This document shows, piece by piece, positions 46,509 to 55,097 of a DNA stretch of 55,234 bases (positions are counted from its first letter, which is position 1; each line of letters starts with the position of its first letter). The stretch comes from Neogemmobacter tilapiae. GTDB taxonomy: Bacteria; Pseudomonadota; Alphaproteobacteria; Rhodobacterales; Rhodobacteraceae. The notes under the pieces were generated by a model, which searched no databases, was not told where the DNA came from, and saw only the letters and a program-made list of their open reading frames with translations. The position numbers were made by a program, and so were the translations under genes. Location: NCBI RefSeq assembly GCF_014652215.1, contig NZ_BMYJ01000009.1, positions 113,286 through 168,519 on the forward strand. Direction: 5' to 3'.

Positions 46509-46937
46509 TCAGGTTCTACGCTTCCGGTAGTCACTCCAAGCCTCAATGACCTGGTCCGTGAAACCTTGCGTCGCTTGCCCCAAATGTGTGCTACCCGCCC
46601 CAACGATCCACTTCGTATCCCCAGGAAAGTAGGCAACCGTTTGTTCAAAAAGGCAGACCCAGTGCTCGGCAGCGTCCAAACCCATCGGCGACCGTTCATC
46701 GAACGGCACGGGCAAGGCATTCACCGCATCCCAAGTCAAGCGCTGCTTCGCATGGGTAATGGCTAAGGCGATCACGCCGCATCGCATGGCTCCGGCCCTT
46801 TGCCCCATCTTGGCTGCGACGATGATGCCGGGGTGGGGATACTTCAGTTCCTGCTGACCAAAGCCAAAGCGAAAACCATGAACGGAACCCAAGCTAGGCA
46901 GTTGCGGCGACAAGGTCACACCTGCGCCAAGGCTCAA
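46509..46937 (-). CDS. PemK/MazF-like protein (possible toxin), second gene of a pair
   Basis: A 142-residue ORF starting with TTG at 46937, five bases after the previous stop and ~10 bases after a GGAG. Its layout (HPGIIVAAKM, CGVIALAITHAK, LPVPFDE, GLDAAEHWVCLFEQTVAYFPGD, then a TQGFTDQVIEAW end) resembles the PemK-like group whose members read HPxIVV, ITH, a LGLD, SWV and WPGPD. This is by memory of the family, not by search. GC is lower than its neighbours. The preceding 93-codon gene would be the partner. Confidence 0.55.
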   Translation of the reverse strand: MSLGAGVTLSPQLPSLGSVHGFRFGFGQQELKYPHPGIIVAAKMGQRAGAMRCGVIALAITHAKQRLTWDAVNALPVPFDERSPMGLDAAEHWVCLFEQTVAYFPGDTKWIVGAGSTHLGQATQGFTDQVIEAWSDYRKRRT

Positions 46938-46941
46938 TTCT

Positions 46942-47223
46942 TCAGCGCTCCAGCCCGAAAAATTCTAAGTCTTCATCCCGCATATCGCGCGGGTTCCCAC
47001 ACCATGCTTCTACAGGTTCGAGAACAGCCAATTTCTGCGCGGCCAACCCGGCCTTTCCGTTCTCTGTGCGCGCATGGACCTGCGACGATCTTGCCGAGGA
47101 GGCGGATTTGAGGACAACAAGCTTGCCGGATTTCATTTCGCGGGGAACCATCTTACCGCCAAGCTTTGACACCGGCCCACCCTTGGCGAAGCCATCGTTC
47201 AGCTTTCCAGTGTTGCGTGCCAT
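46942..47223 (-). CDS. Small hypothetical protein, first gene of the pair (possible antitoxin)
   Basis: A 93-residue, Lys/Ser-rich protein (MARNTGKLNDGFAKGGPVSKL at the start, ending in an acidic DEDLEFFGLER). No known domain is recognised. The basic N-terminus and small size would fit a DNA- or toxin-binding partner, but this is inference from position only. Ends 5 bases before the TTG of the next ORF. Confidence 0.6.
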   Translation of the reverse strand: MARNTGKLNDGFAKGGPVSKLGGKMVPREMKSGKLVVLKSASSARSSQVHARTENGKAGLAAQKLAVLEPVEAWCGNPRDMRDEDLEFFGLER

Positions 47224-47351
47224 CCTGCCAATCCTTCATCCTTGCCTTGATAGATAGGCCCAATACCCTTAACCGTCAACTAACGCAGAGCCGCCGCCCT
47301 TCCCGAGAAAGTTTCAATACCGCCCAAATTGGGCATCATGGTGGCGCACCC

Positions 47352-47996
47352 TCAATACATCGTCCGCCGATACTCCTCCTCCAACCCCGCATCGACCTTG
47401 TCCATCGGCTCCTCCGCCGCTTTCCCCGTCTGGTCCAGCAGCATCTGCATCAGCGACGGCATCGCCTTGCGGTCTTGCAGCGCGGCAGGGTCCCACAGCC
47501 GCGAGCGGCGCAGGGCCTTGGCACAGTGGATAAAGACCTCGGCCACCTGCACCACAATCGCCAGTTTCGGCGTCCGTCCATTCACCGCCATCGGTTCCAA
47601 AATCGCAGGGTCGATGGACAAAAGCGCCCGACCGTTGATCCGCAACGTCTCATCAAAGCCGGGGATCAGGAACAGCAGGCCGACGGAAGGGGTGGCCAGG
47701 ATATTCGCCAAAGTATCCAGCCGGTTGTTGCCGGGCCGGTCGGGGATGGCCAGCGTGCGGTCGTCCAGCATCCGCACAAACCCGGCGGGGTCGCCACGGG
47801 GGCTCACATCGGCGCGGCCTTCGGCGTTCTGGGTGCCGATGCACAGAAAGGGCGCGCGGGTGATGAAATCGCGGGCGTGCTGGTCCAGATGGTACAGGCT
47901 TTTCAGGGCGGCCAAGGTGTGGGTCGGTTCAAACAACCCGCGCAGGGCGGTTTCGTCTTCGATGATGAAATCGGGATTGATCTGAAATTGGCTCAT
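47352..47996 (-). CDS. PNPOx-fold FMN-binding protein
   Basis: A 214-residue pyridoxamine-5'-phosphate-oxidase-fold protein (FLCIGTQNAEGRADVSPRGDP, LAIPDRPGNNRLDTLANI, VGLLFLIPGFDETLRINGRA, VAEVFIHCAKAL). This branch is related to uncharacterised flavin or F420/heme-type oxidoreductases, not to true PdxH. Monocistronic by spacing. Confidence 0.88.
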   Translation of the reverse strand: MSQFQINPDFIIEDETALRGLFEPTHTLAALKSLYHLDQHARDFITRAPFLCIGTQNAEGRADVSPRGDPAGFVRMLDDRTLAIPDRPGNNRLDTLANILATPSVGLLFLIPGFDETLRINGRALLSIDPAILEPMAVNGRTPKLAIVVQVAEVFIHCAKALRRSRLWDPAALQDRKAMPSLMQMLLDQTGKAAEEPMDKVDAGLEEEYRRTMY

Positions 47997-48211
47997 GCGT
48001 TTTCCAGTCGGATGTTGGCTGATGATAGCGTTAGCAGCGCTTGGCGGATCGGTCTACAAAAAGGCGTGCCGGGGGGTGGTCGTTCAATCCGCGGTAGGGT
48101 GCGCATTCATGGCGCACCACAGGCGCGCAAAACCGCACGCCGCCGCAACACCCCATTCACCATGCAAACGAAAACATTGAAAGCTGATAGAATTCAAAAG
48201 CCTAACGACGA

Positions 48212-48225
48212 TTTCACGCGTGAAA
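48212..48225. promoter_or_regulatory. 14-base palindrome TTTCACGCGTGAAA, copy 2
   Basis: Perfect palindrome 65 bases before the ctaA start, identical to 25624-25637. It could be an operator for ctaA. The surrounding 293-base gap (47997-48289) also contains GGTGCGC-ATTCATG-GCGCACC near 48097, and no gene. Confidence 0.45.
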
Positions 48226-48289
48226 AGCCAGTCTCCCTTGCCGTTCCCCATCCCCCAGCCTAGGTTGCCCCCAGATCAGGAGGCCGGTC

Positions 48290-49438
48290 ATGGCAGCATC
48301 ACCCACCCGCAAGATTTTCGAAGACGTGACCAGCAACGCCCCGCCCCCCGTGGGCGGCGGGATCGACCGCCCGAAAGGCGCGCGCCGGGGTGTGCGAATC
48401 TGGCTGGTCGGCCTGTTTTTGCTGGTCGTGGCGATGATCACGGTGGGGGGGCTGACAAGGCTGACCGATTCCGGCCTGTCGATCACCGAATGGAAGCCCG
48501 TAACCGGGGCCGTTCCCCCGCTGAACGAGGCGGCTTGGGAAGCCGAGTTTCAAAAGTATCAGGCAATCCCCGAGTATCAGCTCCAGAACAAGGGCATGAC
48601 CCTCGCCGAATTCAAACAAATCTACTGGTGGGAATGGGGCCACCGCCAGCTTGGCCGGGTGATCGGTCTGGTTTGGGGCCTGGGTTTCCTCGCTTTCTGG
48701 CTGACGGGAAACATCCCCCCCGGCTGGACCAAGCGACTGCTTGGGGTCGGCGCCCTAGGCGGCCTGCAAGGGGCCATCGGCTGGTGGATGGTCGCCTCCG
48801 GGCTGAAGGGCGAGATGCTGGACGTCGCCAGCTATCGGCTGGCCATCCATCTGGGGCTGGCCTTCGTAATCCTCGGCTACCTTGCATGGTATGTCTTCCT
48901 TCTGGGCCGCAGCGAAACCGACCTCCTCCAAGCCCGCCGCGCGCGTGAGGCCAAGCTGTTCAGCCTTTCGACGGGCTTGCTCCATTTCACCTTCCTGCAA
49001 ATCTTGCTGGGGGCCTTGGTGGCCGGGATCGACGCAGGGCGGGCTTTCCCGACATGGCCCCTGATGAACGGCCAATTCTTTCCGGCGGATGCCTTCTATG
49101 TGCCCGACCGGCCCGTCTGGGCGGCCTTCTTTGAAAATGCGGGGCTGGTGCAGTTCATCCACCGCATGTCGGGCTATCTGCTCTTCATCTTCGGCATCGT
49201 CGTCTGGCTGCGTGGCCGCAAGTCGGCCTATCGCGCGACCCGCCACGCTTTTCATGCCGTCATGGCGATGCTGTTGGCCCAGATGGGCCTTGGCATCGCC
49301 ACGGTGCTGACCCTCGCTCATGTTCATGTGGCGATCACCCATCAGATTGGGGCGGTCATTCTTTGGGTGCTGATCCTGCGGGCGCGGCATCTTTCGCAAT
49401 ATCCTCAAAAGGGCTCGATCCGGGAAGGAACGGCATGA
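48290..49438 (+). CDS. ctaA: Heme A synthase (CtaA/COX15)
   Basis: Oxidises heme O to heme A for aa3-type cytochrome oxidase. It has 382 residues and eight membrane segments. The heme-ligand motifs are EWGHRQLGR, YRLAIHLGLAF, FIHRMSGYLLF and THQIGAVILW. Start at 48290 after AGGAGG. The M32 peptidase start overlaps its stop (ATGATGA region), so the two are coupled. Confidence 0.96.
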   Translation: MAASPTRKIFEDVTSNAPPPVGGGIDRPKGARRGVRIWLVGLFLLVVAMITVGGLTRLTDSGLSITEWKPVTGAVPPLNEAAWEAEFQKYQAIPEYQLQNKGMTLAEFKQIYWWEWGHRQLGRVIGLVWGLGFLAFWLTGNIPPGWTKRLLGVGALGGLQGAIGWWMVASGLKGEMLDVASYRLAIHLGLAFVILGYLAWYVFLLGRSETDLLQARRAREAKLFSLSTGLLHFTFLQILLGALVAGIDAGRAFPTWPLMNGQFFPADAFYVPDRPVWAAFFENAGLVQFIHRMSGYLLFIFGIVVWLRGRKSAYRATRHAFHAVMAMLLAQMGLGIATVLTLAHVHVAITHQIGAVILWVLILRARHLSQYPQKGSIREGTA

Positions 49439-50910
49439 TGACGGTCTATGATCAACTGATGGCGCATGAACGGCAGACCCAGCTTTTGGCCTCAGTCGCG
49501 GAACGGCTGGGCTGGGATCAGGAAACGATGATGCCCCCCGGTGCCGCCGATCAGCGGGGCGACGAAATGGCGGCGCTGGAGCTGGTCTTGCACGCGCGGC
49601 GGACCGATCCGCAGATCGGCGAATGGCTGGCTGCGGTGAAGCCGGAAGGGGCGGAACAGGCGGCGCAACTGGGCCATGTCCGGCACAGCTATGAGCGGGC
49701 GGTGAAGGTTCCGGCCCGTCTGGCCGAGGAACTGGCGCGGATCTGTTCCACGGCTCAGGGCGTCTGGGCCAAGGCGCGGGCGGAACAGGATGTGGCGGCG
49801 TTCTTGCCGGTTTTGAAACAGGTGCTGGCGCTGAAACGGGAAGAGGCGGCTTGTTACGCGGACAGCGGGCATGACTTGTATGACGGGCTCTTGGATGGCT
49901 TTGAACCGGGGGAAACCGGGGCAGGGCTGGCGGCCATGTTCGACCGGATGCGCCCGCGTCTGGTGGCCTTGCGGGGCGCGATCCTTGACAAACCCGCGCC
50001 CAAGGGCCTGACGGGCCATTTCCCCAAAGACAAGCAACTGGCCCTTTCGCGGGAACTGGCGCAGGCCTTTGGCTATGACTTCAATTTTGGTCGCCTAGAT
50101 CTGGCCGTCCATCCCTTCATGTCGGGGCAGGGGGCGGATGTGCGCATCACCACCCGCGTCGATGAAAGCGATCCGTTCAACTGCATCTATTCGACCATCC
50201 ATGAGGTCGGCCATGCGATGTATGAAGGTTCGGTTTCGCCTGCGTTGCGCATGACCCCGGCAGGGCGGGGCGTGTCGATGGGGGTGCATGAAAGCCAGAG
50301 TCGCATTTTTGAAAACCAGTTGGGCCGCAGCCCGGCCTTTGCAGACTGGCTGTTCGGGCGGATGCGCGACACTTTTGGCGAGGCGGGGGCGGCGGAGGCC
50401 ACGGCTTTCGCGCGGGCGGTGAACCGGGTTCGGACGGGTTACATCCGGACCGAGGCGGATGAGATTCACTATAACCTGCATGTCATGCTGCGGTTTGATC
50501 TGGAACGGGCGCTGATCAAGGGTGATCTGGAGGTGGCGGACCTGGAGGCCGCCTGGAACGACCGCTACCAGGCCGACTTTGGGCAGGCGGTGGACAAGCC
50601 CTCGAATGGGATGCTGCAAGACGTGCATTGGTCGGCGGGGCTGTTCGGTTATTTCCCGACCTACACCTTGGGCAATGTCTATGCCGGATGTCTGCACAAG
50701 GCGCTGAGGGCTGAGCTTCCCGATCTTGATGCGCAGATGGCGGCGGGCGACATGAAGGCCGCAACGGGCTGGCTGCGCGATAAGGTGCAGGTCCATGGTG
50801 GCCTGTTCACCCCGCGCGGAGTGATTGAACAGGCGGCAGGCCATGCGCCGGATGAAGGGCCGCTGCTGGATTATCTTGAGGCGAAATTCGGTGCGCTTTA
50901 CGGGTTGTAA
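49435..50910 (+). CDS. M32 (Taq-type) carboxypeptidase
   Basis: A 491-residue thermostable-carboxypeptidase-1 family enzyme. The zinc motif HEVGH lies at residues 256-260 (IHEVGHAMYEG), with downstream GVHESQSRIFEN, IRTEADEIHYNLHV, the DVHWSAG and TYTLGNVYAG segments. The ATG at 49435 overlaps the ctaA stop. Ends before a bidirectional terminator. Confidence 0.95.
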   Translation: MMTVYDQLMAHERQTQLLASVAERLGWDQETMMPPGAADQRGDEMAALELVLHARRTDPQIGEWLAAVKPEGAEQAAQLGHVRHSYERAVKVPARLAEELARICSTAQGVWAKARAEQDVAAFLPVLKQVLALKREEAACYADSGHDLYDGLLDGFEPGETGAGLAAMFDRMRPRLVALRGAILDKPAPKGLTGHFPKDKQLALSRELAQAFGYDFNFGRLDLAVHPFMSGQGADVRITTRVDESDPFNCIYSTIHEVGHAMYEGSVSPALRMTPAGRGVSMGVHESQSRIFENQLGRSPAFADWLFGRMRDTFGEAGAAEATAFARAVNRVRTGYIRTEADEIHYNLHVMLRFDLERALIKGDLEVADLEAAWNDRYQADFGQAVDKPSNGMLQDVHWSAGLFGYFPTYTLGNVYAGCLHKALRAELPDLDAQMAAGDMKAATGWLRDKVQVHGGLFTPRGVIEQAAGHAPDEGPLLDYLEAKFGALYGL

Positions 50911-50917
50911 GGCATGA

Positions 50918-50945
50918 AAAAGCCCCGCTGAAAGGCGGGGCTTTT
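50918..50945. terminator. Bidirectional terminator
   Basis: AAAAGCCCCGC, loop TGAAAG, GCGGGGCTTTT; between the convergent M32 peptidase and bactofilin genes. Confidence 0.92.
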
Positions 50946-50961
50946 CCGAATGGAAAGGCGA

Positions 50962-51324
50962 TCAGCCCTTGGCGCGGGTGAACTTGCCCTCGATCGTGGC
51001 CCCGCTTTCGATGATCAGCGTCGTGTAATTCACATCCGTCTTGACGTTCGATGTCGAACGCAAGGTCAGCGACTTGCAACTGATCTTGCCGTTGGTTGTG
51101 CCCCGGATGTCCACGGTCTCGGCGGTGATCCGGCCTTTCAGCTGGCCGTCCTGCCCGATGATCACGCCTTGGGATTCGATTGTTCCATCGACCACGCCCA
51201 GAATTTCGACACTGCCATTCGCGCGAATGTCACCGACGATGCGCAGGTCGGCGGCCAGTACCGATTTGCCGCCCGGTTGGGCCGGACGTGTGGCGGGAAG
51301 GGTTTCGGCGGTTTCGGTGGACAT
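50962..51324 (-). CDS. Bactofilin (polymer-forming cytoskeletal protein)
   Basis: A 120-residue bactofilin: short disordered N-terminal tail, then a right-handed beta-helix of repeated short strands (ADLRIVGDIRANGSVEILG, VDGTIESQGVIIGQDGQLKG, VDIRGTTNGKISCKSLTL). Bactofilins polymerise without nucleotides and position envelope enzymes. The ATG at 51324 (with AGGAG 8 bases upstream) is preferred to a TTG two codons earlier. Confidence 0.9.
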   Translation of the reverse strand: MSTETAETLPATRPAQPGGKSVLAADLRIVGDIRANGSVEILGVVDGTIESQGVIIGQDGQLKGRITAETVDIRGTTNGKISCKSLTLRSTSNVKTDVNYTTLIIESGATIEGKFTRAKG

Positions 51325-51417
51325 CGACAAGGCTCCTACAGGCGGGACGGCTGGGTCACGCGGGCTTTCCGGCGATAAAGCGGCAGGTTTGGCGGATGGT
51401 CAAGGGGGAGAGGCTTT

Positions 51418-51441
51418 GCCGGGCCATGCTGTCGGCCCGGC
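51418..51441. other. Stem-loop between bactofilin and the RTX dehydrogenase gene
   Basis: GCCGGGCC, loop ATGCTGTC, GGCCCGGC. No T-run on the minus strand, so it is a weak terminator candidate or a processing site. Confidence 0.4.
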
Positions 51442-51480
51442 AGGGGTTATTCCGGCTGATATTCGCCGGAAAGATCTTGG

Positions 51481-53274
51481 CTAAAGGATGAAGTCACCCA
51501 CGCCGATGCTGGTGATCTTGGTATCGAGCAGCAGAATGATCATTTCGGCAGCCATGTCCGAATCCGTGTTCAAGAGCAGGCGGACATTGTCACCGGACTG
51601 GATCGCCCGCACCTGACCCGCCTTGGTAAAGGCGGCCTGACCGATGAACCTGAAATCCTGATCGCGCGCCAGCTCGCTGTTGGCGTCCAGTCGGTCGAGT
51701 CCGATCCGGTCGGCCCCATCGCCAAAATCGCGGATGCGATCGATCTGGCGCAGGTTGGAATCGCCCTGTTGGGCAAAGACGAAACGGTCGCCCCCGGCGC
51801 TGCCGGTCATCACATCGGCCCCGCTGCCACCGAGCAAAAAGTCATTCTGATCGCCACCGACCAAAGTGTCTTTGCCCGTGCCGCCCATCAGCGTGTCATT
51901 GCCCACGCCACCCCAGATCTTGTCATGCCCTTCGTTGCCCGTCAGCAGGTCGGCCCCGTCGCCGGCCGCCACGCGTGGGGTCAGGCGGAAAATCTCGCCG
52001 TCCAGACCAAGGATGTAAAGATTGCCGCGCGAATCCTCGCCGAAGGAGACGATCTGATCGACCGACCCGCCCAGTTCCAGAAGCTGCGCGGTGCGGTTGG
52101 CGGCGTCCTGTGCCTTGCCATCGACCACGCGGAAGCTCCACAATTGGTTGGTGACGAAATCGGCGTAGAAATAGACCCCCTCCATCCCCGGCCCTTGGCC
52201 GCGATAGACATAGCCGCCGGTGATGGAAAAGCCGCCGTTCGGGCCATCGACATGCGGATATTCGACCAAGGGGTCTGTCAGCCCGTCCGGCGCGGTGCCT
52301 TCATGCGGGTGCTGGCCTTCGCGCCAGTCCCAACCGTAATTCTCGCCCCCTTCGCTGTCGAAGGGTTGGAAATTGATTTCTTCCCATTTGTTCTGACCGA
52401 CATCGGCGATGTAAAGATCGCCGGTCTCCCGATCAAACGAGGGACGCCAGGGGTTGCGCAGACCGGTGGCCCAAATCTCATCGCGGCCCGCGACGTCGGC
52501 ATAGGGGTTGTCCTCGGGAATGGCATAGGCAAGGCCCGGGTCGGGCGGGCTGGTCACGTCGATGCGCAGCATCTTGCCCAGCAGGCTGTCCGTGTTCTGG
52601 GCGTTGCCGTCGGGGTCGCCCGAACCGCCACCATCGCCGGTGGCGATGTAAAGCATGCCGTCGGGGCCAAAGCCCAGCCAGCCGCCATTGTGGTTGCTTT
52701 CGCCGGGGTGGGGGATGGTCAGGATGACGTCAGTCGCAGCGTCAGCCGCAAGCGGATCACCCGCCGAGCGTTGACCGACGCGGATTTCCAGATCGCCGTC
52801 TTCATTTACCATATAGATATAGAATTTGCCGTTGGTGGCATAGTCGGGGTGAAAGGCCAGCCCCAGCAGGCCCTGTTCGCCATCCTCGGACATCTGATCG
52901 TTCGGAATGGTCAGGAAGGTGGATTTCGTGCCAGTCTCGGGATCCAGAATGCGGATCTGGCCGGTCTTTTCGACGATATAAAGATTGTCATTGTCGCCCG
53001 GCGCATGGGTCAGAAACACGGGCGCGTCAAAGCCATTGCCCACGCGTTCCGCGACGATCTTGCCCGTGCCTGCCTGTTTGTCGGCCGCGCCAAAACCATA
53101 GATGACATCATTGCCGCGCCCGCCCAGAACGGTATCGGCCCCTTCGCCCCCGGAAATCGTGTCATTGCCGCGCAGGGTGGAGATGCGGTCGCCTCCGGCG
53201 CTGCCGTCAATCTGGTCAGCCTTGTTGGTCTGGGTCAGCATGTCAGGGCCCAATGTGGGCATTGGTTTTGCCAT
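51481..53274 (-). CDS. PQQ-type sugar (sorbosone/glucose) dehydrogenase with RTX repeats
   Basis: A 597-residue secreted enzyme. It has an N-terminal RTX block (~residues 25-62, DTISGGEGADTVLGG), a six-bladed GSDH domain (~70-465, VERVGNG-like start, EGQHPHEG, RNPWRPSFDRETGDLYIADVGQNKWEEI with the catalytic-type HPGES/NHNGG His region), and a C-terminal RTX block (~470-530, HDKIWGGVGNDTLMGG), then a tail ending VGDFIL. No Sec signal; the RTX blocks point to type I secretion and calcium dependence. The ATG at 53274 is chosen; the longer upstream frame has no conserved sequence. Substrate unknown. Confidence 0.9.
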   Translation of the reverse strand: MAKPMPTLGPDMLTQTNKADQIDGSAGGDRISTLRGNDTISGGEGADTVLGGRGNDVIYGFGAADKQAGTGKIVAERVGNGFDAPVFLTHAPGDNDNLYIVEKTGQIRILDPETGTKSTFLTIPNDQMSEDGEQGLLGLAFHPDYATNGKFYIYMVNEDGDLEIRVGQRSAGDPLAADAATDVILTIPHPGESNHNGGWLGFGPDGMLYIATGDGGGSGDPDGNAQNTDSLLGKMLRIDVTSPPDPGLAYAIPEDNPYADVAGRDEIWATGLRNPWRPSFDRETGDLYIADVGQNKWEEINFQPFDSEGGENYGWDWREGQHPHEGTAPDGLTDPLVEYPHVDGPNGGFSITGGYVYRGQGPGMEGVYFYADFVTNQLWSFRVVDGKAQDAANRTAQLLELGGSVDQIVSFGEDSRGNLYILGLDGEIFRLTPRVAAGDGADLLTGNEGHDKIWGGVGNDTLMGGTGKDTLVGGDQNDFLLGGSGADVMTGSAGGDRFVFAQQGDSNLRQIDRIRDFGDGADRIGLDRLDANSELARDQDFRFIGQAAFTKAGQVRAIQSGDNVRLLLNTDSDMAAEMIILLLDTKITSIGVGDFIL

Positions 53275-53444
53275 CGTTATAAATCCTTTGTCTTTTGCCG
53301 CAGAAATTGGGCGATCCTTGCTGAAAGGTAAAGCAAATCTTGGCCGGCCAAGGGTCTGATGTCGCGGACAGGCGACAAGCGGCGCATCGGGGCTTGACCG
53401 AAGGCCCGCCGCGCCGTGAACTGGCGGCAGAGGAGTGACCGAGA
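53275..53444. promoter_or_regulatory. Divergent promoter region, RTX dehydrogenase / amidohydrolase
   Basis: 170 bases between divergent starts; AGAGGAG precedes the amidohydrolase ATG by about 11 bases. No operator is evident. Confidence 0.4.
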
Positions 53445-55097
53445 ATGCCCGAACTGATCCTGACGAATGCCCGTATCCTGACGATGGACCCCGCAAACCC
53501 AAGGGCCGAGGCGGTCGCCTTGCGGCAGGGCAAGATCCTGGCGCTGGGGGCAAGGGCGCAGATCGAGGCGCTGGCCGGGCCGGGGACGCAGGTGATCGAC
53601 GCCAAGGGGCGGACGGTGCTGCCGGGCTTTGTCGAAAGCCATCTGCATCTGGTCTTGGGCGGGGCGGAACTGGCGCATCTTTATGTGGGGGGGGTGCGGG
53701 GCGTGGATGCCCTGCGTGCCGCTTTTGCGGGTTTTGCGGCGAAGAACCCAGATGCGCCGCTGTTGATGGCCCAAGGTGGCGACCACGCGATGCTGGATCA
53801 CCCGATGACACGGGCCGATCTGGATCAGGTCTTCCCTTCGCGGCCCATCGCCATCACGGCGCATGACCATCACACTGTCTGGGCCAATACGGCAGCCTTG
53901 CGGGCGGCGGGGATCCTGCAAGGAGCCGTCATGCCGCATGGGCATGAGGTGGTGATGGGGCCGGACGGTCTGGCCACAGGCGAGCTGCGCGAATTCGAGG
54001 CCTTTGCCCCGGTGATCGCCTTGGGCGGCGAGGAACGCCTGAACCTCGGGATTGCCACGGGGGGCGAGCCTTCGCCCTGGCCCTCGGATGCTGAACTGGC
54101 GATTGACCGCGCCAAGGTGCTGCGCGGGCTGAAACATTGCGCGGCGCATGGCATCACCAGCATGGTGAACATGGACGGCAACCGTTTTACGCTGGAACTG
54201 CTGGACGGTCTGCGGCGTGAGGGTAACCTTCTGGCGCGGGTCAAAGTGCCCTTCCACTTCAAACCGCATATGGAATTGTCGGAGCTGGACAGGGCGGTCG
54301 ATATGTCGATGGCCTTTCAGGACGACTTTCTAAGCTGCAACTTCGTCAAGATGTTCATGGATGGGGTGGTCGATAGCCGCACGGCGTATATGCTGAACGA
54401 CTATCCCGGCCATCCGGGGCATCGGGCCGAGCCCTTGTTCCCGCAGGCCCGGTTCAACGAAATCGCCACAAGGATCGACGCCTTGGGCATGCAGATGGCG
54501 GTGCATGCCATTGGCGACGGGGCGGTGCGCACCACGATTGACGGCTATGAGGCCGCGCAAAAGGCCAATGGCCCGCGCGACAGTCGGCACCGCATCGAAC
54601 ATATCGAACTGATCGACCCCATCGATATTCCCCGCATCGGCGCCTTGGGCATCATCGCCAGCCTGCAACCGCCGCATCCGCCGGGGGCGATGGATTTCCC
54701 GTTGGAGCCGACCTTGCAGACGCTGGGGGCCCATCGCTGGAAGGACGCCTATCTGTGGAAGACGCTGGCGGGGCAGGGGGCAAAGATCGCCTTTGCCTCG
54801 GATTGGCCGGTCACCGATGTCAGCGTCATGCGCGGCCTTCAGGCGGCGCTGACCCGGCAGCCCTATCCCGGATGTGCGGATGAACGCCTGTCGCTGATGG
54901 AATCTCTGCACGCCTATACGGCAGGCGGCGCCTATGCGGCGCATTGGGATCAACTGACCGGGGTGCTGAAACCGGGTATGGCGGCGGATCTGGTGATGCT
55001 GGAAGGCGATGTCGAAGCGATTCACCCGGATTCGCTGGGGATAACCCCGGTAGCCCTGACCATCTGCGGCGGAAGGATCACCCACCAAGCGATTTGA
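53445..55097 (+). CDS. YtcJ-like amidohydrolase
   Basis: A 550-residue metal-dependent amidohydrolase of the YtcJ/NfdA type. The metal-binding HLH is at residues 66-68 (GFVESHLHL), with downstream His in MAVHAIGDGAV, RHRIEHIELID and the ASDWPVTD Asp. The family hydrolyses N-formyl or N-acyl compounds; the specific substrate is unknown. The last 137 bases of the window (55098-55234) are AT-rich and hold no recognisable gene. Confidence 0.92.
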   Translation: MPELILTNARILTMDPANPRAEAVALRQGKILALGARAQIEALAGPGTQVIDAKGRTVLPGFVESHLHLVLGGAELAHLYVGGVRGVDALRAAFAGFAAKNPDAPLLMAQGGDHAMLDHPMTRADLDQVFPSRPIAITAHDHHTVWANTAALRAAGILQGAVMPHGHEVVMGPDGLATGELREFEAFAPVIALGGEERLNLGIATGGEPSPWPSDAELAIDRAKVLRGLKHCAAHGITSMVNMDGNRFTLELLDGLRREGNLLARVKVPFHFKPHMELSELDRAVDMSMAFQDDFLSCNFVKMFMDGVVDSRTAYMLNDYPGHPGHRAEPLFPQARFNEIATRIDALGMQMAVHAIGDGAVRTTIDGYEAAQKANGPRDSRHRIEHIELIDPIDIPRIGALGIIASLQPPHPPGAMDFPLEPTLQTLGAHRWKDAYLWKTLAGQGAKIAFASDWPVTDVSVMRGLQAALTRQPYPGCADERLSLMESLHAYTAGGAYAAHWDQLTGVLKPGMAADLVMLEGDVEAIHPDSLGITPVALTICGGRITHQAI

